DNA of 64,000 bases from CAYQDR01 sp964416315 (GTDB lineage Bacteria > Methylomirabilota > Methylomirabilia > Rokubacteriales > DASRDR01): positions 1 to 64,000 of the forward strand of contig CAYQDR010000008.1 of assembly GCA_964416315.1 (NCBI GenBank), read 5' to 3'. The number at the start of each line of letters is the position of its first letter. Within the stretch, counting starts at the first letter, position 1. The position numbers and the translations under genes are program-made. A model generated the notes under the pieces. That model made no database searches, had not been told where the DNA came from, and saw only the letters and a list, made by a program, of their open reading frames with translations. This document shows positions 50,700-58,363 of the stretch, in pieces.

Positions 50700-51146
50700 G
50701 TGGCGAAGCGCATCCTTGTCCCGCTCGATACGTCCCAACTGGCCGAGTCGGCGCTGCCGTTCGTGGCGGACGCCGCGCGCGGGAGCGGGGCGACGGTCCG
50801 CCTCTTGCACGTCGCTCCCTTCCCGGAGACCCGGATGACCAAGGACGGGCGCGTCATCGCCTACGCCGACCAGGAGCGGGAGCGGCTCCAGGCGGAGGGG
50901 ATCGACTACCTGCAGACCGCCGAGTTGCACCTCGAGGGTGTCCCCGTGGAGTGCGCCGTGCGCTTCGGGGATCCCGTGGGGGAGATCCTCCGGGAGGCGG
51001 AGGCGTTCGGCGCGGACCTGATCGTCGTGACCACGGCGGGCCGCGGCGCGATCCGCCGCGCGATGCTGGGAAGCGTGGCCGAGCAGGTCTTCCGCCGGGC
51101 CGACATCCCGGTGGCGCTCTTCCGCTTCGCGCGCCCGGCCGAGTGA
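50700..51146 (+). CDS. Universal stress protein, single domain
   Basis: This 148-residue UspA-fold protein starts at GTG 50700 (VAKRILVPLDTSQLAESALP) with AGGAGG 6 bases upstream. The ATP-binding loop VVTTAGRGAIRRAMLGSVAE fits the G-x2-G-x9-G-S pattern. The THGR found in its paralogues is TAGR here. It is the first gene behind sigma-54 site 1 and is followed by a CBS-domain gene and a cytochrome c gene. Confidence 0.88.
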   Translation: MAKRILVPLDTSQLAESALPFVADAARGSGATVRLLHVAPFPETRMTKDGRVIAYADQERERLQAEGIDYLQTAELHLEGVPVECAVRFGDPVGEILREAEAFGADLIVVTTAGRGAIRRAMLGSVAEQVFRRADIPVALFRFARPAE

Positions 51147-51164
51147 CCGGCAGGGGCCCCGGGA

Positions 51165-51590
51165 ATGCACGAGATCCGCGACGTCACGGTCGGGGAGCTG
51201 ATGTCGAAGCCCGTGGTCACCGTGACCCCCGAGACGAGCGTCGAGGCGCTGACGGCGCTCATGGCGACGCACGAGTACAACGCATTCCCCGTCGTCAACG
51301 AGACGGGGGTCCTCCAGGGGCTCGTGACGCGCCTCGATCTCTTCAAGCTCTACCTCCTGCCGTACCGGCGCTTCATCGCGGCGCTGGAGGAGACCTGGGT
51401 CTCCTCGGTCGGCGGGATCATGACGCGGGGTGTGATCGCGCTCTACCCCGTGGAGCCGGCCATCAAGGCGATGGCGTTGATGGTGGAGTACCGCATCCGC
51501 ACGATCCCGATCGTGACCGACGCCCCGGCGGGGCGGGTCGTGGTGGGGGTGCTCACGCGGCGAGACCTGGCGGCGGCGCTCAAACCCTGA
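51165..51590 (+). CDS. Protein with paired CBS domains
   Basis: This 141-residue protein is made only of a Bateman module: VGELMSKPVVTVTPETSVEA opens CBS1 and GGIMTRGVIALYPVEPAIKA opens CBS2, ending VVVGVLTRRDLAAALKP. It probably senses adenine nucleotides and signals energy state. It starts 18 bases after the stress-protein stop. The partner it regulates is not evident. Confidence 0.86.
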   Translation: MHEIRDVTVGELMSKPVVTVTPETSVEALTALMATHEYNAFPVVNETGVLQGLVTRLDLFKLYLLPYRRFIAALEETWVSSVGGIMTRGVIALYPVEPAIKAMALMVEYRIRTIPIVTDAPAGRVVVGVLTRRDLAAALKP

Positions 51591-51611
51591 CGGTGGGTCG
51601 AGGTGTTCCGC

Positions 51612-51959
51612 ATGAAGACTCGGTGGCTCGCGCGCGGTGCGGCAACCGGGCTCGTCCTGGCGCTCGGCGGCCTGGCGGCCCTCGCCCAGGAGCCGGGCGC
51701 CTTGGCGGCCCGGGGGCAGCGGCTCTTCGTGGAGCACGGCTGCTACGGGTGCCACACGGTGGGGGCGGCCGGCACGCCGATCGCCGCCGACCTCTCGCGG
51801 ATCGGCTTCAAGTACCCGGAGTCCTACCTGGCCCGGTGGCTCCGCGACCCCGCGGCGCAGAAGCCGACCGCCCACATGCCCAGGCTCGAGCTGAGCGAGG
51901 CCGACATCGAGGCGCTCGCCGCCTATCTCGCGGGGCTCCGCGGCGGTGCCAGGCCGTGA
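51612..51959 (+). CDS. Small c-type cytochrome
   Basis: This 115-residue exported protein has a signal (MKTRWLARGAATGLVLALGG), a single haem site CYGCH in VEHGCYGCHTVGAAGTPIAA, and a distal Met ligand in KPTAHMPRLELSEADIEALA. This is a class I cytochrome with a short C-terminal helix. It would carry electrons in the periplasm. ATG 51612 has GAGGTG 7 bases upstream; GTG 51603 is possible. Its place at the end of a stress-protein/CBS unit links that unit to respiration. Confidence 0.87.
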   Translation: MKTRWLARGAATGLVLALGGLAALAQEPGALAARGQRLFVEHGCYGCHTVGAAGTPIAADLSRIGFKYPESYLARWLRDPAAQKPTAHMPRLELSEADIEALAAYLAGLRGGARP

Positions 51960-52354
51960 AGCCCGGCGCGCGGCCCCCCCGCCTCCCCGACGCGTCCGCG
52001 TGATGATCGGGGGTCCGGCGGGGCGGGACACGCCCGAGATCGAGCGAAGCCCCGCGGCCCTGGGGCACGCCCTCCCGCGTCGGGGCATCGCCGCCTCACC
52101 CGCGGGTGGCCCGGCCTTCGGGCTCGCGCCCCTAACCACCCGAAAGCAGAAGGCTTCCCTCGCGCAGGGGCGTGGCACCCGGGTTGCAGCTGGCTCGGAC
52201 GGCGGCGCGGTCCGGGCGCCCGCGAGGGAGGCCTGCGATGGCAGGGTTTTGGCTCCCGTGCCGGAGTGGCGAGTGGCCGAGCGAGAGTCAGGCCGACGGG
52301 CCCGGCCGTGAGAGCGCCGAGACCCTGGAGCGTCCGCAAACGAGAGGAGCACCC
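51960..52354 (+). other. 395-base gap holding sigma-54 site 2
   Basis: No frame on either strand resembles a protein. The gap separates two stress transcription units. Besides the sigma-54 match at 52173 it contains GC-rich inverted segments but no clear terminator. The stretch between the promoter and the stress gene (about 165 bases) is long for a leader. Confidence 0.45.
52173..52188 (+). promoter_or_regulatory. Sigma-54 (-24/-12) promoter, site 2
   Basis: TGGCACCCGGGTTGCA has the full consensus. It lies about 167 bases before the universal stress gene at 52355, in the plus orientation. Confidence 0.82.
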
Positions 52355-52825
52355 ATGTACCGGCGTGTGTTGATTCCCCTGGACGGATCCGAGCGGGCCG
52401 AGGCGATCCTGCCGTTCGCCGCGAAGGTCGCCGGGCCGCTCGACGCCGAGCTCCTCCTGCTCAGGGTCGTCGAGCCGATCTCGCCAGTCGTGGCCGTGGC
52501 CGGGACCGGTGTCGCGAGCCTGGATGTACTCGAGATGCGCGAGATGGAGGCCCGGCAGTACCTGGCGGCCCTGGCCGAGCGCCTCGAGGCGAAGGCGATC
52601 CGGGTCCGGACGGTCGTGCGGCTCGGCTGGCCGGCGACGGAGATCCCCGCGGTGGCGGTGCGGGAAGGCGTCGATCTGATCGCCATGTCCACGCACGGCC
52701 GGACCGGGCTCGATCGGGTCCTGTTCGGCTCGGTCGCCGAGGCCGTGCTGCGCGCGGCGCCCGTGCCGGTTCTCATGATCCGGGCGAAGGCCGGGCAGGC
52801 GGCCGCGGTCCCCGGGAGAGCATGA
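52355..52825 (+). CDS. Universal stress protein, single domain
   Basis: This 156-residue UspA-fold protein has MYRRVLIPLDGSERAEAILP at the start and the ATP loop MSTHGRTGLDRVLFGSVAEA near the end. GAGAGGAGC lies before ATG 52355. Its stop overlaps the next gene as ATGA. It is the first gene behind sigma-54 site 2 and is closely related to the stress proteins at 57.4 and 57.9 kb. Confidence 0.9.
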   Translation: MYRRVLIPLDGSERAEAILPFAAKVAGPLDAELLLLRVVEPISPVVAVAGTGVASLDVLEMREMEARQYLAALAERLEAKAIRVRTVVRLGWPATEIPAVAVREGVDLIAMSTHGRTGLDRVLFGSVAEAVLRAAPVPVLMIRAKAGQAAAVPGRA

Positions 52826-53757
52826 CCATGGCGCGCATCCGGAAGATCCTCTGCGCCACCGATCTCTCCCCGGCGTCCGGGCCTGCCTGGGCCCACGCAC
52901 AGCTCCTGGCGGGGCTCCTCAAGGCCGAGGTCCTGATCCTGCACGTCGTCCCGCCGCTCCCGATCCCGACGGCGGGGTACTTCCCGCCCGACCTCTACCA
53001 GGAGGTCCTCACCGCCAGCCGCCGCGACGCCCAGGAAGGCCTGGACGGGCTGCTGCGCGGGAGCCCGGATCCCGGGGTTCGGGCGGCGACCCGGATCGAG
53101 GAGGGCGGGGTGGCGCAGCGGATCCTCGAGGTGGCCCGCGAGGAGGCCGTCGACCTGCTCGTCATGGGAACCCACGGGCGCACCGGGGTCGGGCGGATCC
53201 TGCTCGGGAGCGTGGCGGACGCGGTCGTGCGCTCGGCGCCCTGTCCCGTGATCACGGTCCGGGCCGATGGGGGAGTCGCGCCCGGCGCGGTGCGGCAGAT
53301 CGCTCGCATCTGCTATGCAACGGACTTCTCACCGGCGGCGCGCGCGGCCTGGCCGTGGGTCCTGGCGCTCGCGGAGGCGACGGGCGCCGACGTGGACCTC
53401 GTCCACGTGACCTTCGAGGCCGTGGCCGACCGGCACCTCTCGCCCCAGACCCTGGCCGCGATGGCGCGGATTCTCCGGAAGCAGGGCGAGGCCGAGGCCG
53501 AGCGCTTCCTCGAGGGGTGCCCGCTCCCGCGCGAGCGCGTCCACCTCGTCGTCACGAGCGGCGTCGTGGGAGACCGGATCGTCCATCACGCGCAGGCGCG
53601 CTCGGCCGATCTGGTGGCGATGGGGACGCACGGCTGGTCGGGCCTCCTCCGGTGGATGCTCGGCTCGGTCGCCCACCAGGTCATCCAGCGGGCGCCCTGT
53701 CCCGTGCTGACCGTGGGCCCCGCGGAGCAGAGGGAGGAACGTCGCCATGGCGCCTGA
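52822..53757 (+). CDS. Universal stress protein, tandem double domain
   Basis: This 311-residue protein has two Usp domains. Domain 1 begins IRKILCATDLSPASGPAWAH with ATP loop MGTHGRTGVGRILLGSVADA. Domain 2 begins ARICYATDFSPAARAAWPWV with MGTHGWSGLLRWMLGSVAHQ, where Trp replaces the usual Arg. Double-domain forms can dimerise internally. It overlaps birA by 11 bases. A close paralogue is at 61.4 kb. Confidence 0.9.
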   Translation: MTMARIRKILCATDLSPASGPAWAHAQLLAGLLKAEVLILHVVPPLPIPTAGYFPPDLYQEVLTASRRDAQEGLDGLLRGSPDPGVRAATRIEEGGVAQRILEVAREEAVDLLVMGTHGRTGVGRILLGSVADAVVRSAPCPVITVRADGGVAPGAVRQIARICYATDFSPAARAAWPWVLALAEATGADVDLVHVTFEAVADRHLSPQTLAAMARILRKQGEAEAERFLEGCPLPRERVHLVVTSGVVGDRIVHHAQARSADLVAMGTHGWSGLLRWMLGSVAHQVIQRAPCPVLTVGPAEQREERRHGA

Positions 53758-54568
53758 CATCTCCATCGTCCCGGACGTGCTCAGCGTCACCGAGATCCGC
53801 CGGCGGCTCTCCGCTCGGACGGTGGGCTGCCAGATCTGCGTGTACGGCGAGGTGCCGTCCACCAACGCGGTCCTCCGCGACATGGCGCGCGCGGGCGCGC
53901 CGGAGGGGACCGTGGTCCTGGCCGAGGGCCAGAGCGCGGGGCGAGGCCGCGGAGGCAAGACCTGGTTCTCCCCGTTCGGGGTCAACCTGTACGCCTCCGT
54001 GCTGTTCCGTCCGGCGATCCCGCCGAAGTCGGTGCCCGTGTTCTCGTTCATCGCGTCGCTGGCGCTGGTGGACACCATCGTGGGGATCGGCCTGCCTGCC
54101 GCCATCAAGTGGCCGAACGACGTGCTGGTCGACCGCAAGAAGGTGGCCGGGGCCCTGGTCGACCTCGCCACGAGCGACGAGCGGCTCGAGCACGTCATCC
54201 TGGGGATCGGCGTGAACCTCAACGTGTCGCGCGCCGACCTCCGGGCGGCTCTGGGCGACGCCGGCCGGGCCGCGGGCTCGCTGCGCGAAGCCCTGGGCCG
54301 CGAGATCGACCGGAACGCGTTCACCGCGGCGTTCCTGACCTTCCTCGACCGCTGGCTCACCACCTACCGCGAGGTCGGCGAGGGCGCGGTGCTCCGGGCC
54401 TGGCGCGACCGGGACATCCTGACCGGACGGCGCGTCGAGGTGCGGGAGGGGACCTCGGTCTTCGAGGGTCGCGCGATCGGGGTGGACGCCTGGGGTCATC
54501 TCCAGGTCGAGAACTCGCGCGGTGAGATCCTTCGCGTCCTGGCGGGCGAGGTCCGCATCGTCGAGTGA
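53747..54568 (+). CDS. birA: Biotin--[acetyl-CoA carboxylase] ligase, without DNA-binding domain
   Basis: This 273-residue enzyme activates biotin with ATP and attaches it to carboxylase carrier proteins. The biotinyl-AMP motif GQSAGRGRGGKTWFSPFGVN, KWPNDVLVDRKKVAGALVDL and GIGVNLNVSRADL are intact. There is no N-terminal helix-turn-helix, so it is a class I ligase that does not repress biotin genes. Overlap with the upstream stress gene puts it in the sigma-54 site 2 transcript, an unusual setting for birA. Confidence 0.92.
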   Translation: MAPDISIVPDVLSVTEIRRRLSARTVGCQICVYGEVPSTNAVLRDMARAGAPEGTVVLAEGQSAGRGRGGKTWFSPFGVNLYASVLFRPAIPPKSVPVFSFIASLALVDTIVGIGLPAAIKWPNDVLVDRKKVAGALVDLATSDERLEHVILGIGVNLNVSRADLRAALGDAGRAAGSLREALGREIDRNAFTAAFLTFLDRWLTTYREVGEGAVLRAWRDRDILTGRRVEVREGTSVFEGRAIGVDAWGHLQVENSRGEILRVLAGEVRIVE

Positions 54569-54582
54569 CCGGGAGGATGTGA

Positions 54583-54717
54583 ATGACCTTGCACCGTCCG
54601 GGCGATGGTGACAGGGAAGATCGGCGAGGCCTGTCTGCGGGAGGATACCCCCTGGAGCCGCTGCGCGCCGCCGAAGGCGCGCGAGAGGAGTCCGAGCGCC
54701 CGGCCGCGGTGTCGTGA
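54583..54717 (+). CDS. Possible 44-residue small protein
   Basis: ATG 54583 is preceded by GGGAGGATGTGA (GGAGG at 5 bases), 14 bases after the birA stop. The frame is charged and rich in Arg, Glu and Gly and matches no family I know. It may be a real leader-coupled small protein or chance. The rest of the gap to 54848 holds a C-rich tract but no other gene. Confidence 0.3.
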   Translation: MTLHRPGDGDREDRRGLSAGGYPLEPLRAAEGAREESERPAAVS

Positions 54718-54848
54718 CGACGGCGGAGCTCAGTTCAACTTGGGGCGGGAGCGCCTGCTGCCGCTCCCCCCCAACCCCCCCCACCAGCCTCTGCTGCCCC
54801 CCGTCGTCGTCGCACGCCCGGTTCCCACATCGATTCGTTCATGGGCTC

Positions 54849-55064
54849 TCAGCCCGGCGCGGGATCGGTCGGGGTCCGGGGCTCCAGGAGGAGCGCGGTG
54901 ATCGGGCCTTCGGCCCGGCGCTCCACGACCATGATGGTGAAGAAGCGCTGGTAGGCGGTCTCGGGGCTGAGCCGCGCGTAGAGGGCCGTCAGCTCGGGCT
55001 CGTCCTCGGGCTGGATCGGTCGAACGGTCACCAGCATCCCGTCCCGGAGCGTGACGCGCGTCAT
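54849..55064 (-). pseudogene. Truncated GNAT acetyltransferase (N-terminal 71 residues)
   Basis: From ATG 55064 (GGAGG 8 bases upstream) the frame reads VTLRDGMLVTVRPIQPEDEP followed by YARLSPETAYQRFF, the opening of GNAT proteins of the kind found as stand-alone or acyl-CoA ligase-fused enzymes. It then diverges and stops after 71 codons; intact forms exceed 150. The acetyl-CoA-binding region is missing, so it cannot be an active enzyme as it stands. Confidence 0.55.
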
Positions 55065-55204
55065 CGCGGGTCCTCCCAAGGATACCGTCGGATCGCGGAC
55101 AGCGGGCGGGGCGGCGCCGCCCCACGCGGGACCCCGCCGCCTCACGCGGCCGCCGTTCGGAGCGCCGAACGCCCGTGCTTCCGCGGAGTTAGGCCTGAAG
55201 CCCC

Positions 55205-55220
55205 TGGCACCCGGGTTGCA
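55205..55220 (+). promoter_or_regulatory. Sigma-54 (-24/-12) promoter, site 3
   Basis: TGGCACCCGGGTTGCA is identical to site 2. It lies 68 bases ahead of the DUF2267-CBS gene at 55288, the tightest promoter-gene spacing of the four. Confidence 0.85.
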
Positions 55221-55287
55221 CCGGTTCCGGGTGGCCAACGACGCGGGCGGCGACCGGGCCGCCCGAGAGGGGAGGGACCGGGCTCGT

Positions 55288-56100
55288 ATGCGGGCGCACG
55301 CATTCTACCGCCGGGTGAGCGACCGGGCGGGTGGCCTGGCGGGGGGAGCCCTCGAGCAGGCGACGGCGGCCGTCCTGCAGGCCCTCCGCGACCGCCTCAC
55401 CCCCGGGGAGGCCGCGCACGTGGCGGCGCAGCTGCCGGCGGAGCTCAAGGCCGTCTGGCGGGACGGCGAGGCGCTCGGCCGCACGCCGACGAAGATGCAC
55501 ACCGGCGACTTCTACGACCGGGTGTGGCGCGGGGCCGAGCTCGGCTCGCGCGAGGACGCCCGCGCGGCGACGGTGGCCGTGTTCGCGGCGCTCAAGGAGC
55601 AGCTCTCGCCGGGCGAGGCCGAAGACGTCCTCGCCCAGCTCCCGACCGACCTCAAGGCGGTCTGGCGCGAGGCTCCGGCCCGGGCGGTCTCGGGCGCGCA
55701 GACGCTCCCGGTCGAGCGGGTCATGACGGCCCGCATCGTGATGATCTTCGAGGACATCCCGATGGCCGAGACCCGCGCGCTCGCGGCCGGCTACGACTAC
55801 AACGCGTTCCCGGTGGTCAGCCGCGAGGGCCGCCTGGTCGGCGTGGTCTCGAAGGGGGACGTCCTCCGAGCGGTGCGCGCGAGCGTCGCGAACCCGAACG
55901 TCTGGCAGGAGTCGGTCTCCCGCTGGATGGCGCACCGGGTGCTGACCCTGCACCGGCGGGACTCCATCGCGACCGCGGTGGCGCTGATGAGCGACTCCGG
56001 CTTCCGCAGTCTGCCGGTCGTGGACGAGGGCGGTCGGGTGGTCGGGATGGTGTCCCGGACGGACCTCGTCCGGGCGGTGGAGGGAGGGGTGGAGACATGA
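55288..56100 (+). CDS. DUF2267 plus CBS-pair protein
   Basis: This 270-residue protein has an N-terminal helical DUF2267 region made of two similar halves, RLTPGEAAHVAAQLPAELKA followed by VWRDGE and QLSPGEAEDVLAQLPTDLKA followed by VWREA, and a C-terminal Bateman module with AAGYDYNAFPVVSREGRLVG and SDSGFRSLPVVDEGGRVVGM. ATG 55288 is preceded by GGGGAGGG. The stop overlaps the next gene as ATGA. It heads a unit controlled by sigma-54 site 3 that runs to the CBS-ACT gene and perhaps further. Confidence 0.85.
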   Translation: MRAHAFYRRVSDRAGGLAGGALEQATAAVLQALRDRLTPGEAAHVAAQLPAELKAVWRDGEALGRTPTKMHTGDFYDRVWRGAELGSREDARAATVAVFAALKEQLSPGEAEDVLAQLPTDLKAVWREAPARAVSGAQTLPVERVMTARIVMIFEDIPMAETRALAAGYDYNAFPVVSREGRLVGVVSKGDVLRAVRASVANPNVWQESVSRWMAHRVLTLHRRDSIATAVALMSDSGFRSLPVVDEGGRVVGMVSRTDLVRAVEGGVET

Positions 56101-56459
56101 CGCGACGGGCGAGGCGACCGAAGACGGGGCGTCGCGTGCGCCCGGGGCGTCGGCCCGGCGGGCTCGAGGACCGGGGAGGGATCACCGGGCTCGCCCGCGA
56201 GGTGGCCGGACATCCGGAGACCGGGCCCACGCTCAGCGGCGGCGACGTGGACGCCGACTGGCTGCGCGCGCACCTGTCCGGGGAGGAGGCGGTCGGCGGG
56301 AGCGTCGCGACGCCCGACCAGGACGTGGTGGACGAGATCGGCCGGGCGCTCGGCGTCGAGCAGGCCCCGGACGCCGAGGTGCAGACCTCGGGGGAGATCC
56401 TGCGCGCGCGGGATCGCCGGCGCTGGCATCTCGAGCGGGAGCAGGGCAAGGAGGGGTGA
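56097..56459 (+). CDS. DUF6335-like small protein
   Basis: This 120-residue hydrophilic protein has a basic N-terminus (MTRRARRPKTGRRVRPGRRP) and then LSGGDVDADWLRAHLSGEEA, GGSVATPDQDVVDEIGRALG and RDRRRWHLEREQ, which I recognise as the DUF6335 pattern. Function is unknown. It overlaps the CBS genes on both sides by 4 bases, so its amount is tied to theirs. Confidence 0.7.
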   Translation: MTRRARRPKTGRRVRPGRRPGGLEDRGGITGLAREVAGHPETGPTLSGGDVDADWLRAHLSGEEAVGGSVATPDQDVVDEIGRALGVEQAPDAEVQTSGEILRARDRRRWHLEREQGKEG

Positions 56460-57106
56460 CTCCGATGCTGGTTCAGGACATCATGGAGCGCCAGGTGGTC
56501 ACGATCAACCCGCGCACCGCGCTGCCCGAAGCGCTCCGGCTGCTCCAGCAGCGCCGGATCCGGCACCTCCCGGTGCTCGAGAACGGGGAGCTGGTCGGCA
56601 TCATCTCGGACCGGGACCTGAAGCGGGCGATGGCATCGCCGGCGACGAGCCTGACGGTGCACGAGCTCCAGTACCTGCTCGACCGGCTGCGGATCGGCGA
56701 GATCATGACGCGCGGCGTGATCACCATCGGGCCCATGATGCCCGTCGAGGCCGCGGCGCGGCTCATGGTGCAGGAGAAGATCAGCGCCCTGCCCGTCACC
56801 GATGGCGCGCGCCTGGTCGGGATCGTGACCGAGACGGACCTGCTCCAGCTCCTGGTCGAGGCGATGGGCGCGGCGGAGCCTTCGAGCCGGCTCGACGTGC
56901 TGCTCGGGGACCGACCCTCCGCGCTGGTCGAGGTCGTCCGGGCGGTCGAGGACGCGGGACTCCGGATCTCGAGCATCGTGACGTTCCCGGCGCGCGGCGG
57001 GATGAAGACGGCCGTGGTGCGGCTCGCCACGATCGACCCCGGCCCCGCGGTCCGGGCGCTGGAGGCCAGGGGCTACGCGGTCCGCGAGACCTGGCGCTCC
57101 GCGTGA
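56456..57106 (+). CDS. CBS-pair protein with C-terminal ACT-like domain (AcuB-like)
   Basis: This 216-residue protein has CBS1 from VQDIMERQVVTINPRTALPE, CBS2 from IGEIMTRGVITIGPMMPVEA, and a C-terminal ACT-like segment (LVEVVRAVEDAGLRISSIVT). AcuB-type proteins have this order and are linked to acetoin or acetate use, but the general role is nucleotide sensing. GTG 56456 overlaps the previous stop as GTGA; ATG 56465 is an alternative. Confidence 0.82.
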   Translation: MTPMLVQDIMERQVVTINPRTALPEALRLLQQRRIRHLPVLENGELVGIISDRDLKRAMASPATSLTVHELQYLLDRLRIGEIMTRGVITIGPMMPVEAAARLMVQEKISALPVTDGARLVGIVTETDLLQLLVEAMGAAEPSSRLDVLLGDRPSALVEVVRAVEDAGLRISSIVTFPARGGMKTAVVRLATIDPGPAVRALEARGYAVRETWRSA

Positions 57107-57114
57107 GGCACGCG

Positions 57115-57379
57115 ATGCGCGTCTTGCCGGCCACGGACGGCTCGAGGGACGCGAGGACGGCGACGCGGTGGCTCGCGCGCTTCCCGCTGCCGGCCGGCAC
57201 GACCGTCCGGGGGCTGACGGCCGCGGCGACCCCGCAGCTCGCCGTGGACGCCAATGGTGGTGGTGGGCGCCCGCGGGGTGGGTCCGGTGAAGCGGCTCCT
57301 TCTCGGGAGCGTCTCGGAGGGGGTGTTGCGGGCCGCGCGCTGCGCGGTCCTGATCGTCACGCGGCCACGCAAGGCATGA
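57115..57379 (+). pseudogene. Universal stress gene with internal deletion and frameshift
   Basis: The start reads MRVLPATDGSRDARTATRWL in one frame to about 57250. The end, VVVGARGVGPVKRLLLGSVS followed by EGVLRAARCAVLIVTRP, is in the next frame from 57257 to the TGA at 57377. About 70 codons between these parts are absent. Only the first strand and the ATP loop remain. It lies directly upstream of two intact stress genes. Confidence 0.7.
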
Positions 57380-57405
57380 GGCCGTACCACGTCAGGGAGG
57401 ACGTC

Positions 57406-57897
57406 ATGAAGCTCGACACGATCCTGGTTCCGCTCGATGGCTCCTGGCTCGCCGAGACCGCCCTGCCCAGGGCGGTGGAGTTCGCCCGCGCCTCGGACGC
57501 CGAGCTCCTCCTGATTCGGGCCGCGGAGGCCCACAGCCTGCCGGGCGCGGACCCCACGGAGGGGCAGATCAAGGTGATCCGGGAGGCGGAGGAGTACCTG
57601 GCCGGGGTCCGCGCGCACCTCGCGTCGCTGGGGTTCACCAAGGTGGAGACGTCGGTCTGGTACGGGCCGGCCGCGTACTCCATCGTGGAGGCGGCCCGGT
57701 TGCGGAAGGCCAACCTCATCGTGATGACCACCCACGGCCGCAGCGGCCTCGGGCGGTTGATCATGGGGAGCGTGGCGGAGTCGGTCCTGCGGGGGACCAC
57801 CATTCCGATCCTGCTGCTTCGGGCCCCCGAGGCGCCGATCGAACCGCCGGGGAAGGAGGGCGAGGCGCGGCCCTGGTCGACGCTGGCGCATGTATAG
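57406..57897 (+). CDS. Universal stress protein, single domain
   Basis: This 163-residue UspA-fold protein begins MKLDTILVPLDGSWLAETAL with ATP loop MTTHGRSGLGRLIMGSVAES. The C-terminus is extended by about 20 residues (EAPIEPPGKEGEARPWSTLA). GGGAGGACGTC precedes ATG 57406. It overlaps the next stress gene by 8 bases. Confidence 0.9.
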   Translation: MKLDTILVPLDGSWLAETALPRAVEFARASDAELLLIRAAEAHSLPGADPTEGQIKVIREAEEYLAGVRAHLASLGFTKVETSVWYGPAAYSIVEAARLRKANLIVMTTHGRSGLGRLIMGSVAESVLRGTTIPILLLRAPEAPIEPPGKEGEARPWSTLAHV

Positions 57898-58363
57898 CCG
57901 CGTCCTGATACCGCTCGACGGCTCCGAGGTCGCGGAGGCGGCGCTCCCGCTCATCGAGGGGATCGCCGCCCCGCTCGGCCTGGAGGTCGTCCTGGTCCGG
58001 GTCGTTCTGCCGCATTCGCGCGACCTGATCGGGGTCCCGGCGGCGGTCGCGGAGGACGAGCGCGTGGCGCGGCTCCGGGAGGCCAAGCGGTACCTGGAAG
58101 GGCTGGCCGCGACGCTGGGCGAGCGCGGGGTCCGGGCGACCGCGCAGATCCGCGTCGGGGCGCCTCCCGCCGAGATCGTCGCGGCGGCGATCGAGACCGG
58201 GGCCGACCTGATCGCGATGACGACCCACGGCCGGAGCGGCCTGGGACGGCTGCTGTTCGGCTCGGTCGCGGAGTCGGTGCTGCGAGGCGCTCCGATCCCG
58301 GTCATCCTGCTGCGGCCCACGGGGGCCGCGGCGCGAGCCGCGCGCGACGAGGCGCACGCGTGA
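57890..58363 (+). CDS. Universal stress protein, single domain
   Basis: This 157-residue paralogue of the preceding gene begins MYSRVLIPLDGSEVAEAALP and carries MTTHGRSGLGRLLFGSVAES. Its stop overlaps the GTG of the eRF1-like gene (GTGA). It is most similar to the stress protein at 52355, suggesting duplication inside the island. Confidence 0.9.
   Translation: MYSRVLIPLDGSEVAEAALPLIEGIAAPLGLEVVLVRVVLPHSRDLIGVPAAVAEDERVARLREAKRYLEGLAATLGERGVRATAQIRVGAPPAEIVAAAIETGADLIAMTTHGRSGLGRLLFGSVAESVLRGAPIPVILLRPTGAAARAARDEAHA

Noticed and set aside
54583..54593. A fifth sigma-54 site at TTGCA after birA
   Set aside because: There is no GG/TGGCAC at the required distance upstream, so only the -12 half matches.
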